DNA from: Tenodera sinensis
Taxonomy: Eukaryota; Arthropoda; Insecta; Mantodea; Mantidae
NCBI GenBank assembly: GCA_030765045.1
Contig: CM060966.1
Span: forward strand, 59,771,522 to 59,835,521
Direction of reading: 5' to 3'
DNA length: 64,000 bases
Position 1 is the stretch's first letter. Each line of letters starts with the position of its first letter. Position numbers and translations under genes: made by a program. The notes under the pieces are model-generated. The model made no database searches. It was given only the letters and a program-made list of their open reading frames with translations, and was not told the origin of the DNA. Positions 43,321-57,632 of the stretch are shown in pieces.

Positions 43321-46300
43321 TTTCTTCTCCAAAAATCACCCCTTAATATTAACTCACGAAGAAATCGCACAATAGTTGTAAAAATTTCCATAAGGGCATT
43401 ACATATTGAAAGAAAAACACTCAAAATTTTGTCCTACACATGAAAAGGTTTGCTATTAAATTTGATGCTATAACCCAGGCTATTGTGAGTTAAAGTGCTC
43501 GTAGGCACGCCACTGACTATCGCGCCCCACACTTCATGGCGACACCTCTCATTCAAGCTGGCACAAGCTGTAATCTTCTTAGAGAACAGCGTGACCCACC
43601 TTCACCAGCAAACAAAAATCGAAGCATTCAGATTGCACTGCATACGGCGTTCATAGTGATTCCTGAACTCGCTAACCAACAAACTAGCCAGTAAGTGTAT
43701 GCATGGCGTTAAACCTCATGTATGGAAATAATTCATAGTGATTCCTGAACTATTTAACCAACAAACAAGCCAGTAAGTGTATGCATGGCGTTAAATCTCA
43801 TGTATGGAATTAATTCATAGTGATTCCTGAAGTCGATAACCAACAAACTAGCCAGAAAGTGTATGCATGGCGTTAAACCTCATGTATGAAATTAATTCAT
43901 AGTGATTCCTGAAGTCGATAACCAACAAACTAGCCAGTAAGTGTATGCATGGCGTTAAATCTCATGTATGGAATTAATTCATTGTGATTCCTGAAGTCGA
44001 TAACCAACAAACTAGCCAGTAAGTGTATGCATGGCGTTAAACCTCATGTATGGAATCAATTCATAGTGATTCTTGAACTCGATAAAGAAAAAACTAGCCA
44101 GTAAGTGCATGCATGGCGTTAAATCTCATGTACGGAAATAATTCATAGTGATTCCTGAACACGATAACCAACAAACAAGCCAGTAAGTGTATGCATGGCG
44201 TTAAATCTCATGTATGGAAATAATTCATAGTGATTCCTGAACTCGATAACCAACAAACTAGGCAGTAAGTGTATGCATGGCGTTAAATCTCATGTATGGA
44301 AATAATTCATAGTGATTCCTGAACCCGATAACCAACAAACTAGCCAGTAATTGTATGCATGGCGTTAAGTCTCATGTACGGAAATAATTCATAGTGATTC
44401 CTGAACTCGATAACCAACAAACAACCCAGTAAGTGTATGCATGGCGCTAAGTCTCATGTACGGAAATAATTCATAGTGATTCCTGAACACGATAACCATC
44501 AAAATGGCCAGTAAGTGTATGCATGGCATTAAATCTCATGTACGGAAATAATTCATATTGATTCTTGAACTCGATAACCAACAAACTAGCCAGTAAGTGT
44601 ATGCATGGCGTTAAGTCTCATGTACGGAAATAATTCATAGTGACTCCTGAACTCGATAACCAACAAACTAGCCAGCAAGTGTATGCATGGCGTTAAACCT
44701 CATGTACGGAAATATTTCATAGTGATTCCTGAACTCGATAACCAACAAACAAGTCAGTAAGTGTATGCATGGCGTTAAGTCTCACGTATTGCATTAATTC
44801 ATAGTGATTCTTAAACTTGATCACCAAGAAACAAGCCAGTAAGTGTATGCATGGCGTTCAATCTCATGTACGGAAATAATTCATAGTTATTCTTGAACTC
44901 GATAACGAACAAACTAGCCAGTAAGCGTATGCATGGCGTTAAACCTCATGTATGGAAATAATTCGTAGTGATTCCTGAACTCGATAACCAACAAAAGAGC
45001 CAGTAAGTGTACGCATGGTGTTAAATCTCATGTATGGAAGTAATTCATAGTGATTCCTGAACTCGATAACCAACAAACAAGCCAGTAAGTGTATGCATGA
45101 CGTTAAATCTCATGTATGGAAATAATTCATAGTGATTCCTGCACTCGATAACCAACAAACTAGCCATTAAGTGTATGCATCGCGTTAAGTCTCATGTACG
45201 GAAATAATTCATAGTGATTCCGGAACTCGATAACCAAAAAACAAGCCAGTAAGTGTATGCATGGCGTTAAGTCTCATGTACGGAAATAATTCATAGCGAT
45301 TCCTCAACACGATAACCACCAAACAAGCCAGTAAGTGTATGCATGGCATTAAATCTCATGAACGGAAATAATTCATATTGATTCTTGAACTCGATAACAA
45401 AACAAACTAGCCAGTAAATGTATGCATGGCGTTAAACCTCATGTACGGAAATAATTCATAGTCATTCCTGAACTCGATAACCAAAAAACAAGCCAGTAAG
45501 AGTATGCATGTCGATAAGTCTCATGTACGGAGATAATTCATAGTGATTCCTGAGCTCGATAACCAACAAACAAGCCAGTAAGTGTATGCATGGCGCTAAG
45601 TCTCATGTACGGAAATAATTCATAGTAATTCCTGAACACGATAACCACCAAGCAAGCCAGTAAGTGTACGCATGACATTAAATCTCATGTACGGAAATAA
45701 TTCATATTGATTCGTGCTCTCGATAACGAAAAAACTAGCCAGTAAGTGTATGCATGGCGTTAAATCTCATGTATGGAAATAATTCGTAGTGATTCCTGAA
45801 CTCGATAACCAACAAACTAGCCAGTAAGTGTATGCATGGCGTTAAATCTCATGTATGGAAATAATTCATAGTGATTCCTGAACACGATAACCAACAAACT
45901 AGCCAGTAAGTGTATGCATGGCGTTAAACCTCAATAACGGAAATAATTCATAGTGATTCCTGAACTCGATAATCAACAAACTAGCCTGTAAGTGTATGCA
46001 TGGCGTTAAATATCATGTATGGTAATAGTTCGTAGCGATTCCTGAACTCGATATCCAACAAACTAGCCAGTAATTGTATGCATGGCGTTAAGTCTGATGT
46101 ACGGAAATAATTTATAGTGATTCCTAAACACGATAACCACCAAACAAGCCAGTAAGTGTACGCATGGCATTAATTCTCATGTACGGAAATAATTCATAGT
46201 CATTCCTGAACTCGATAACCAAAAAACAAGCCAGTGAGCGTATGCATGTCGTTAAGTCTCATGTAAGGAAATTATTCATAGTGATTCCTGAACTCGATAA

Positions 46301-47551
46301 CCACAAACAAGCCAGTAAGTGTATGCATGGCTTTAAGTTTCATGCACGGAAATAATTCATAGTGATTCCTGAGCGCGATAACCAACAAACAAACCAGTAA
46401 GTGTATACATGGCGTTAACTCTCATGTACGGAAATAATTCATAGTGATTCTTGAACACCATAACCAACAAACTATTCAGTAAGTGTATGCATGGCGTTAA
46501 ACCTGATGTACGGAAATAATTCATGGTGATTCCTGAACTCGATATCCAACAAACAAGTCAGTAAGTGTATGCATGGCGTTAAGTCTCATGTATGGAATTA
46601 ATTCAAAGTGATTCTTCAACTCGATAACCAACTAACAAGCCAGTAAGTGTATGCATGGCGTTAAATCTCATGTATGGAAATAATTCATAGTGATTCCTGA
46701 AGTCGATAACCAAAAAACTAGCCTGTAAGTGTATGCATGGCGTTAAATCTCATGTATGGGAATAGTTCGTAGTGATTCCTGAACTCGATAACCAAAAAAC
46801 TAGCCAGTAATTGTATGCATGGCCTTAAATCTCATCTATCGAAATAATTCTTAATGATTCCTGAACACTTATCCAACAAACTAGCCAGTAAGTGTATGTA
46901 TGGCGTTAAATCTCATGTATGGATGTAATTCATAGTAATTCCTGAGCACGATAACCAAAAAACTAGCCAGTAAGTGTATGCATGGCGTTGAATCTCATGT
47001 ATGGAAATAATTCAGAGTGATTCCTGAACTCGATAACCAAAAACCTAGCTTGTAAGTGTATGCATGGCGTTAAATCTCATGTATGGGAATAGTTCGTAGT
47101 GATTCCTGAACTCGATTACCAAAAAGCTAGCCAGTAGGTGTATGCATGGCGCTAAGTCTTTTGTACGGAAATAATTCATAGTGATTCCTGAACACGATAA
47201 CCACCAAACAAGCCAGTAAGTGTACGCATGGCATTAAATCTCATGTACGGAAATAGTTCATATTGATTCTTGAATTCGATAACCATCAAACTAGCCAGTA
47301 AGTGTATGCATGGCATTAAACCTCATGTACGGAAATAATTCATAGTGATTCCTGAACTCGATAACCAACAAACAAGTCGGTAAGTGTATGCATGGCGTTA
47401 AGTCTCATCTACGGAAATAATTCATAGTGATTCCTGAACTCGATAACCGACAAACAAGCCAGTAAGTGTATGCATGGTATTAAACCTGATGTACGGAAAT
47501 AATTCGTAGTGATTCCTGAACTCGATAACCAACAATCAAGTCAGTAAGTGT

Positions 47552-47780
47552 TTATTTATTTTGATGTTTAACGACGCTGTCAATTGCCAGGATCACATCA
47601 GCGTCGCCGGTGTGCCGGAATTTTGTCCCGCAGGAGTTCTTTTACATGCCAGTAAATCTACTGACATGGAGCTGTCGTTTTTAAGCACACTTAAAAATCA
47701 TCGGCCTGGGCCGTGTTTGAACCCGCGACCTTGGGACCCGTAGGCCAGCGTCTAACCAACTGAGCCACCCATGCCGACAT
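47552..47780 (-). mobile_element. tRNA-derived SINE inserted in the satellite
   Basis: On the minus strand GGGTGGCTCAGTTGGTTAGA carries box A and GCGGGTTCAAAC carries box B (47715-47723 complement). A central domain (TAAAAGAACTCCTGCGGGAC) and an AAATAAATA-type tail follow. It is flanked by AGTAAGTGT (47543-47551 and 47781-47789) derived from the satellite. It is a full-length and young-looking copy. Confidence 0.9.
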
Positions 47781-50700
47781 AGTAAGTGTATGCATGGCGT
47801 TAAAGCCCATGTATGGAATTAATTCATAGTGATTCTTCAACTCGATAGCCAACAAACAAGCCAGTAAGTGTATGCATGGCGTTAAACCTCATTTACCGAA
47901 ATAATTCATAGTGATTCTTGAACTCGATAACGAACAAACTAGCCAGCAAGTGTATGCGTGGCGTTAAACCTCATGTATGGAAATAATTCGTAGTGATTCC
48001 TGAACTCGATAACCAACAAACAAGCCATTAAGTGTACGCATGGCGTTAAATCTCATGTATGGAAATAATTCATAGTGATTCCTGAACTCGATAACCAACA
48101 ATAAAGCCAGTAAGTGTATGCATGTCGTTAAATCTCATGTATGGAAATAATTCGTAGTGATTCCTGAACTGGATAACCAACAAACAAGTCAGTAAGTGTA
48201 TGCATGGCGTTAAGTCTCATGTACGGAAATAATTCATAGTGATTCCTGAACTCGATAACCAACAAAACAGCCAGCAGATGTATGCATCGCGTTAAGTCTC
48301 ATGCACGGAAATAATTCATAGTGATTCCTGAACTCGATAACCAAATAACAAGCCAGTAAGTGTATGCATGGCGTTAAATCTCATGTATGGAAATAATACA
48401 TAATGATTCCTGAACCCTTTAGCCAACAAACCAGCCAGTAAGTGTATGTATGGCGTTATATCTCATGTATGGATGTAATTCATAGTGATTCCTGAACACG
48501 ATAACCAACAAACAAGCCAGTAAGTGTTTGCATGGCGCTAAGTCTCATGTACGGAAATAATTCATAGTGATTCCTGAACACAATAGTCACCAAACAAGCC
48601 AGTAAGTATATGCATGGAATAAAATCTCATGTGCGGAAATAATTCATATTGATTCTTGAACTCGATAACGAAAAAACTAGCCAGTAAGTGTATGCATGGC
48701 GTTAAACCTCATGTACGGAAATAATTCATAGTGATTTCTGAACTCGATAACGAAAAAAACAAGCCAGTAAGTGTATGCACGGCGTTAAATCTCATGTACG
48801 GAAATAATTCATAGTGATTCCTGAACTCGATAACCACAAGCAAGCCAGTAAGTGTGTGCATGGCGTTAAGTTTCATGCACGGAAATAATTCATAGCGAAT
48901 CTTGAACTCGATAACCATTATGCTAGCCAGTAAGTGTATGCATGGCGTTAAACCTCATGTACGGAAATAATTCATAAGGATTCCTGAACTCGATAACCAA
49001 CAAACAAGTTAGTAAGTGTACGCATGGCGTTAAGTCTCACGTGTGGAATTAATCCATAGTGATTCTTGAACTCGATAACCAACAAAAACGCCAGTAAGTG
49101 TATACATGGCATTAAATCTCATGTATGGAAAAAATTCAGAGTGATATTTGAACTCGATAACCAACAAACTAGCCTGTAAGTGTATGCAAGGCGTTAGATC
49201 TCATGCATTGAAATAGTTGGTAATGATTCCTGAACTCGATAACCAACAAACTAGCCAGTAATTGTATGCATGGAGTTAAGTCTCATGTACGGAAATAATT
49301 CATAGTCATTCCTGAACTCGATAGCCAAAAAACAAGAAGGTAAGTGTATGCATGTCGTTAAGTCTCATGTACGGAAATAATTCATAGTGATTCCTGAACT
49401 CGATATCCATAGACAAGCCAGTAAGTGTATGCATGGCTTTAAGTTTCATGCACGGAAATAATTCATAGTGATTCCTGAGCTCGATAACCAACAAACAAGC
49501 CAGTAAGTGTATACATGGCGTTAACTCTCATGTACGGAAATATTTCATAGTGATTCTTGAACTCCATAACCAACAAACTAGCCAGTAAGTGTATGCATGG
49601 CGTTAAACCTCATGTACGGAAATAATTCGTAGTGATTCTTGAACTCGATAACGAACAAACTAGCCAGTAAGTGTACGCATGGCGTTAAATGTCATGAATG
49701 GAAATAATTCATAGTGATTCCTGAACTCGATAACCAACAAACAAGCCAGTAAGTGTATGCATGGTTTTAAACCTCATGTATGGAAATAATATATTGTGAT
49801 TATTGAACTCGATAGCCAAAAAATTATCCAGTAAGTGTATGCATGGCGTTAAGTTTCATGCACGGAAATAATTCATACTGATTCCTGAACTCGATAACCA
49901 ACAAACAAGCCAGTAAGTATACGCATGGCGTTAAATCTCATGTATGGAAATAATTCATAGCGATTCCTGATCTCGATAACCAACAAACAGGCCAGTAACG
50001 GTATGCATGACGTTACGTCTCATGTACGGAAATAATTCATAGTGAATCCTGAACACGATAACCAACAAACAAGCCAGTAAGTGTATGCATGTCGTTAAAT
50101 CTAATGTATGGAAATAATTCGCAGTGATTCCTGAACTCGATAACCAACAAACTAGCTAGTAAGTGTATGCATGGCGTTAAATCTCATGTATGGAAATAAT
50201 TCATAGTGATTCCTGAACTCGATAACCAAAAAAATAGCCAGTAATTGTATGCACGGCGCTAAGTCTCATGTACGGAAATAATTCATAGTGATTCCTGAAC
50301 TTGATAACCAACAAACAAGCCAGTAGGTGTATGCATGGCATTAAATCTCATGTACGGAAATAATTCATATTTATTCTTAAACTCGATAACCAAAAAACTA
50401 GCCAGTAAGTGTATGCACGGCGTTAGGCCTCATGTACGGAAATAATTCATAGTGATTCCTCAACTCGATATCCAAAACACAAGCCAGTAAGTGTATGCAT
50501 GACGTTAAGTCTCATGTGCGGAAATAATTCGTAGTGATTCCTGAACTCAATAACCACAAACATGCCAGTAAGTGTATGCATGGCGTTAAGTTTCATGCAC
50601 GGAAATAATTCATAGTGATTCCTGAACTCGATACCCAACAAACTAGACAGTAATTGTATGCATGGCGTTAAGTCTCATGTACGAAAATAATTCATAGTAA

Positions 50701-51071
50701 TTTCTGAACTCGATAACCAACAAACAAGGCACTAAGTGAATGCATGGCGCTAAATCTCATGTACCGAAATAATTCATAGTGATTCCTGAACACGATAACC
50801 AACAAACTAGCCAGTAAGTTTATACATGGCGTTAAGTCTCCTGTATGGAAATTATTCATAGCGATTCTTGAACTCGATAACCAACAAACTAGCCAGTAAG
50901 TGCATGCACGGCGTTAAACCTCATGTACTGAAATAATTCATAGTGATTCCTGAACTCGATAACCAAAAAACAAGTCAGTAAGTGTATGCATGTCGTTAAA
51001 TCTCATGTACGGAAATAATTCATAGTGATTCTTGAACTCGATAACGAACCAACTAGCCAGGAAGTGTATGC

Positions 51072-54000
51072 ATGGCGTTAAACCTCATATATGAAAATAA
51101 TTCATAGAGATTGCTGAACTCGATAACAAACAAGCAAGCCAGTAAGTGTATGCATGGCGTTAAATCTCATGTATGGAAATAATTCATAGTGATTTCTGAA
51201 CTCGATAACCACAAACATGCCAGTAAGTGTATGCATGGCGATAAGTTTCATGCACGGAAATAATTCATAGTGATTCCTGAACTCGATAACCAACAAACAA
51301 GTCAGTAAGTGTATGCATGTCGTTAAGTCTCATGTACGGAAATAATTCATAGTGATTCCTGAACTCGATGACCAACAAACAAGCCAGCTGGGGTATGCGT
51401 CGCGTTAAGGCTCATGCACGGAAAAAATTCATAGCGATTCCTGCACCCGATAACCAACAAACAAGCCAGTAAGTGTATGCGTCGCGTTAAGTCTCATGTA
51501 TGGAAATAATTCATTGTGATTCCTGAACTCGATAACCAACAAACTAGCCAGTAAGTGTATGCATGGCGTTGAATCTCATGTATGGAAATAATTCATAGTG
51601 ATTCCTCAACTCGATGACCAACAAACTAACCTGTAAGTGTATGCATGGCGTTAAATCTCATCTATGGAAATAATTCGTAGTGATTCCTGCACTCGATAAC
51701 CAACATACCAGCCAGTAAGTGTATGCATGGCGTTAAGTTTCATGCACGGAAATAATTCATAGTGATTCCTGAACTCAATAACCAAAAAACAAGCCAGTAA
51801 GTGTATGCATGGCACTAAGTCTCATCTACGGAAATAATTCATAGTGATTCCGGAACACGATAACCACCAAACAAGCCAGTAAGTGTATGCATGGCGTTAA
51901 ATCTCATGTGTGGAATTAATCCATAGTGATTCTTGAACTCGATAACCAACCAACAAGTCAGTAAGTGTATGCATGGCGTTAAACCTAATGTACGGAAATA
52001 ATTCATAGTAATTCCTGAACTCGATAACCAAAACACAAGCCAGTAAGTGTATGTATGGCGTTAAATCTCATGTATGGAAGTAATTCATAGTGATTCCTGA
52101 ACTCAATAACCAAAAAACAAGCCAGTAAGTGTATGCATGGCGCTAAGGCTCATCTACGGAAATCATTCATAGTGATTCCGGAACACGGTAACCACCAAAC
52201 AAGCCAGTAAGTGTACGCATGGCATTAAATGTCATGTACGGAAATAATTCATATTGATCCTTGAACTCGATAACCAAAAAACATGCCAGTAAGTGTATGC
52301 ATGGCGTTAAATCTCAGGTATTGAAATAATTCATAGTGATTCCTGAACTCGATAACCAACAAACTAGCCTGTAAGTGTATGCAAGGCGTTAAATCTCATG
52401 CATGGAAATAGATGGTAGTGATTGCTGAACTCGATAGCCAAGAAACTAGCCAGTAATTGTATGCATGGCGTTAAGTCTCATGTACGGAAATAATTCATAG
52501 TGATTCCTGAACTCGATAACCAACAAACAAGCCAATAAGTGTACGCATGGCATTAAATCTCATGCACTTAAATAATTCATATTGATTCTTGAACTCGATA
52601 AAAAAACAAACTAGCCAGTAAGTGTATGCATGGCGTTAAACCTCATGTACGGAAATAATTCATAGTGATTCCTCAACACGCAAACCACCAAACTAGCCAG
52701 TAAGTGTATGCATGGCGCTAAGTCTCATGTACGGAAATAATTCATAGTGATTCCTCAACACGCAAACCACCAAACAAGCCAGTAAGTGTACGCATGGCAT
52801 TAAATCTCATGCACTTAAATAATTCATATTGATTCTTGAACTCGATAAAAAAACAAACTAGCCAGTAAGTGTATGCATGGCGTTAAACCTCATGTACGGA
52901 AAAAATTCATAGTCATTCCTGAACTCGATAACCAAAAAACAAGACAGTAAGCGTATGCATGTCGTTCAGTCTGATGTACGGAAATAATTCATAGTGATTC
53001 CTGAACTGGATAACCACAAACAAGCCAGTAAGTGTATGCTTGGCTTTAAGTTTCATGCACGGAGACAATTCATAGTGATTCCTGTGCTCGATAACCAACA
53101 AAGAAGCCAGTAAGTGTATACATGGCGTTAACTCTCATGTACGGAAATAATTCATAGTGATTCTTGAACCCCATAACCAACAAACTAGCCAGTAAGTGTA
53201 TGCATGGCGTTAAACCTGATGTACGGAAATAATTCATGGTGATTCCTGAACTCGATAACCAACAAACAAGCCAGTAAGTGTATGCATGGCGTTAAACCTC
53301 ATGTACGGAAATAATTCGTAGTGATTCTTGAACTCGATAAGAAACAAACTAGCCAGTAAGTGTATGCATGGCGTTAAACCTCATGTATGGAAATAATTCG
53401 TAGTGATTCCTGAACTCGATAACCAACACACAAGCCAGTAAGTGTACGCATGGCGTTAAATGTCATGTATGGAAATAATTCATAATGATTCCTGAACCCG
53501 ATGACCAACAAACAAGCCAGTAAGTGTATGCATGGCTTTATATCTCATGTATGGAAATAATATATTGTGATTATTGAACTCGATAGCCAAAAAATTATCC
53601 AGTAAGTGTATGCATGACGTTAAGTCTCATGTACGGAAATAATTCAAAGTGAATCCTCAACACGATAACCGACAAACAAGCCAGTAAGTGTATGCATGGC
53701 GGTAAATCTCATGTATGGAAATAATTCGTAGTGATTCCTGAACTCGATAAACAACAAACTAGCCGGTAAGTGTATGCATGGCGTTAAGTTTCATGCACGG
53801 AAATAATTCATACTGATTCCTGAACTCGATAACCAACAAACAAGCCAGTAAGTATACGCATGGCGTTAAATCTCATGTATGGAAATAATTCATAGTGATT
53901 CCTGATCTCGATAACCATCAAACAGGCCAGTAACGGTATGCATGGCGTTAAATCTCATGTATGGAAATAATTCGTAGTGATTCCTGAACTCGATAACCAA

Positions 54001-54352
54001 CTTACAAGCCAGTAAGTGTATGCATGGCGCTAAGTCTCATGTACGGAAATAATTAATAGTGATTTATTAACACGATAACCTCCAAACAAGCAAGTAAGTG
54101 TACGCATGGCATTAAATCTCATGTACGGAAATAATTCATATTGATCCTTGAACTCGCTAACCAACAAACTAGCCAGTAAGTGTATGCATGGCGTTATATC
54201 TCATGTACGGAAATAATTCATAGGGATTCTTGAACTCGATAACGAACAAACTAGCCAGTAAGTGTATGCATGGCGTTAAACCTCATATATGGAAATAATT
54301 CATAGCGATTCCTGAACTCGATAACCAAAAAACAAGCCAGTAAGTGTATGCA
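51072..54352. repeat. Higher-order satellite block, copy 1
   Basis: A ~3.28-kb block (about 40 monomers) is almost identical to 54353-57632, including rare variants such as AAGCCAGCTGGGGTATGCGT and CTCAACACGCAAACCACC. It holds one extra monomer near 52673-52755 relative to copy 2. Confidence 0.9.
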
Positions 54353-57300
54353 TGGCGTTAAACCTCATATATGAAAATAATTCATAGAGATTCCTGAACT
54401 CGATAACAAACAAGCAAGCCAGTAAGTGTATGCATGGCGTTAAATCTCATGTATGGAAATAATTCATAGTGATTCCTGAACTCCATTACCAAAATACAAG
54501 CCAGTAAGTGTATGCATGGCGTTAAGTCTCATGTGCGGAAATAATTCATAGTGATTTCTGAACTCGATAACCACAAACATGCCAGTAAGTGTATGCATGG
54601 CGATAAGTTTCATGCACGGAAATAATTCATAGTGATTCCTGAACTCGATAACCAACAAACAAGTCAGTAAGTGTATGCATGTCGTTAAGTCTCATGTACG
54701 GAAATAATTCATAGTGATTCCTGAACTCGATGACCAACAAACAAGCCAGCTGGGGTATGCGTCGCGTTAAGGCTCATGCACGGAAAAAATTCATAGCGAT
54801 TCCTGCACCCGATAACCAACAAACAAGCCAGTAAGTGTATGCGTCGCGTTAAGTCTCATGTATGGAAATAATTCATTGTGATTCCTGAACCCGATAACCA
54901 ACAAACTAGCCAGTAAGTGTATGCATGGCGTTGAATCTCATGTATGGAAATAATTCATAGTGATTCCTCAACTCGATGACCAACAAACTAACCTGTAAGT
55001 GTATGCATGGCGTTAAATCTCATCTATGGAAATAATTCGTAGTGATTCCTGCACTCGATAACCAACATACCAGCCAGTAAGTGTATGCATGGCGTTAAGT
55101 TTCATGCACGGAAATAATTCATAGTGATTCCTGAACTCAATAACCAAAAAACAAGCCAGTAAGTGTATGCATGGCGCTAAGTCTCATCTACGGAAATAAT
55201 TCATAGTGATTCCGGAACACGATAACCACCAAACAAGCCAGTAAGTGTATGCATGGCGTTAAATCTCATGTGTGGAATTAATCTATAGTGATTCTTGAAC
55301 TCGATAACCAACCAACAAGTCAGTAAGTGTATGCATGGCGTTAAACCTAATGTACGGAAATAATTCATAGTAATTCCTGAACTCGATAACCAAAACACAA
55401 GCCAGTAAGTGTATGTATGGCGTTAAATCTCATGTATGGAAGTAATTCATAGTGATTCCTGAACTCAATAACCAAAAAACAAGCCAGTAAGTGTATGCAT
55501 GGCGCTAAGGCTCATCTACGGAAATCATTCATAGTGATTCCGGAACACGGTAACCACCAAACAAGCCAGTAAGTGTACGCATGGCATTAAATGTCATGTA
55601 CGGAAATAATTCATATTGATCCTTGAACTCGATAACCAAAAAACATGCCAGTAAGTGTATGCATGGCGTTAAATCTCAGGTATTGAAATAATTCATAGTG
55701 ATTCCTGAACTCGATAACCAACAAACTAGCCTGTAAGTGTATGCAAGGCGTTAAATCTCATGCATGGAAATAGATGGTAGTGATTGCTGAACTCGATAGC
55801 CAACAAACTAGCCAGTAATTGTATGCATGGCGTTAAGTCTCATGTACGGAAATAATTCATAGTGATTCCTGAACTCGATAACCAACAAACAAGCCAATAA
55901 GTGTACGCATGGCATTAAATCTCATGCACTTAAATAATTCATATTGATTCTTGAACTCGATAAAAAAACAAACTAGCCAGTAAGTGTATGCATGGCGTTA
56001 AACCTCATGTACGGAAATAATTCATAGTGATTCCTCAACACGCAAACCACCAAACAAGCCAGTAAGTGTACGCATGGCATTAAATCTCATGCACTTAAAT
56101 AATTCATATTGATTCTTGAACTCGATAAAAAAACAAACTAGCCAGTAAGTGTATGCATGGCGTTAAACCTCATGTACGGAAAAAATTCATAGTCATTCCT
56201 GAACTCGATAACCAAAAAACAAGACAGTAAGCGTATGCATGTCGTTCAGTCTGATGTACGGAAATAATTCATAGTGATTCCTGAACTGGATAACCACAAA
56301 CAAGCCAGTAAGTGTATGCTTGGCTTTAAGTTTCATGCACGGAGACAATTCATAGTGATTCCTGTGCTCGATAACCAACAAAGAAGCCAGTAAGTGTATA
56401 CATGGCGTTAACTCTCATGTACGGAAATAATTCATAGTGATTCTTGAACCCCATAACCAACAAACTAGCCAGTAAGTGTATGCATGGCGTTAAACCTGAT
56501 GTACGGAAATAATTCATGGTGATTCCTGAACTCGATAACCAACAAACAAGCCAGTAAGTGTATGCATGGCGTTAAACCTCATGTACGGAAATAATTCGTA
56601 GTGATTCTTGAACTCGATAAGAAACAAACTAGCCAGTAAGTGTATGCATGGCGTTAAACCTCATGTATGGAAATAATTCGTAGTGATTCCTGAACTATAT
56701 AACCAACACACAAGCCAGTAAGTGTACGCATGGCGTTAAATGTCATGTATGGAAATAATTCATAATGATTCCTGAACCCGATGACCAACAAACAAGCCAG
56801 TAAGTGTATGCATGGCTTTATATCTCATGTATGGAAATAATATATTGTGATTATTGAACTCGATAGCCAAAAAATTATCCAGTAAGTGTATGCATGACGT
56901 TAAGTCTCATGTACGGAAATAATTCAAAGTGAATCCTCAACACGATAACCGACAAACAAGCCAGTAAGTGTATGCATGGCGGTAAATCTCATGTATGGAA
57001 ATAATTCGTAGTGATTCCTGAACTCGATAAACAACAAACTAGCCGGTAAGTGTATGCATGGCGTTAAGTTTCATGCACGGAAATAATTCATACTGATTCC
57101 TGAACTCGATAACCAACAAACAAGCCAGTAAGTATACGCATGGCGTTAAATCTCATGTATGGAAATAATTCATAGTGATTCCTGATCTCGATAACCATCA
57201 AACAGGCCAGTAACGGTATGCATGGCGTTAAATCTCATGTATGGAAATAATTCGTAGTGATTCCTGAACTCGATAACCAACTAACAAGCCAGTAAGTGTA

Positions 57301-57632
57301 TGCATGGCGCTAAGTCTCATGTACGGAAATAATTAATAGTGATTTATTAACACGATAACCACCAAACAAGCAAGTAAGTGTACGCATGGCATTAAATCTC
57401 ATGTACGGAAATAATTCATATTGATCCTTGAACTCGCTAACCAACAAACTAGCCAGTAAGTGTATGCATGGCGTTATATCTCATGTACGGAAATAATTCA
57501 TAGGGATTCTTGAACTCGATAACGAACAAACTAGCCAGTAAGTGTATGCATGGCGTTAAACCTCATATATGGAAATAATTCATAGCGATTCCTGAACTCG
57601 ATAACCAAAAAACAAGCCAGTAAGTGTATGCA
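54353..57632. repeat. Higher-order satellite block, copy 2
   Basis: Tandem copy of 51072-54352. Offset is 3280 bp at both ends and 3362 bp (41 monomers) in the middle, because of one monomer gained near 54465 and one lost near 56040. Very few substitutions, so the event is recent. Confidence 0.9.

Larger units (their letters stand above)
39707..43640. other. Non-coding interval with dispersed repeats
   Basis: No gene was recognised. 39707-41300 shows nothing beyond ordinary AT-rich sequence. 41310-41800 and 42815-43320 are diverged direct copies of one repeat. Microsatellites lie at 41985-42045 and 42430-42490. CATATCTCCGAAATGGCTCG near 41581 resembles conserved tails of arthropod non-coding repeats. 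Confidence 0.5.
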
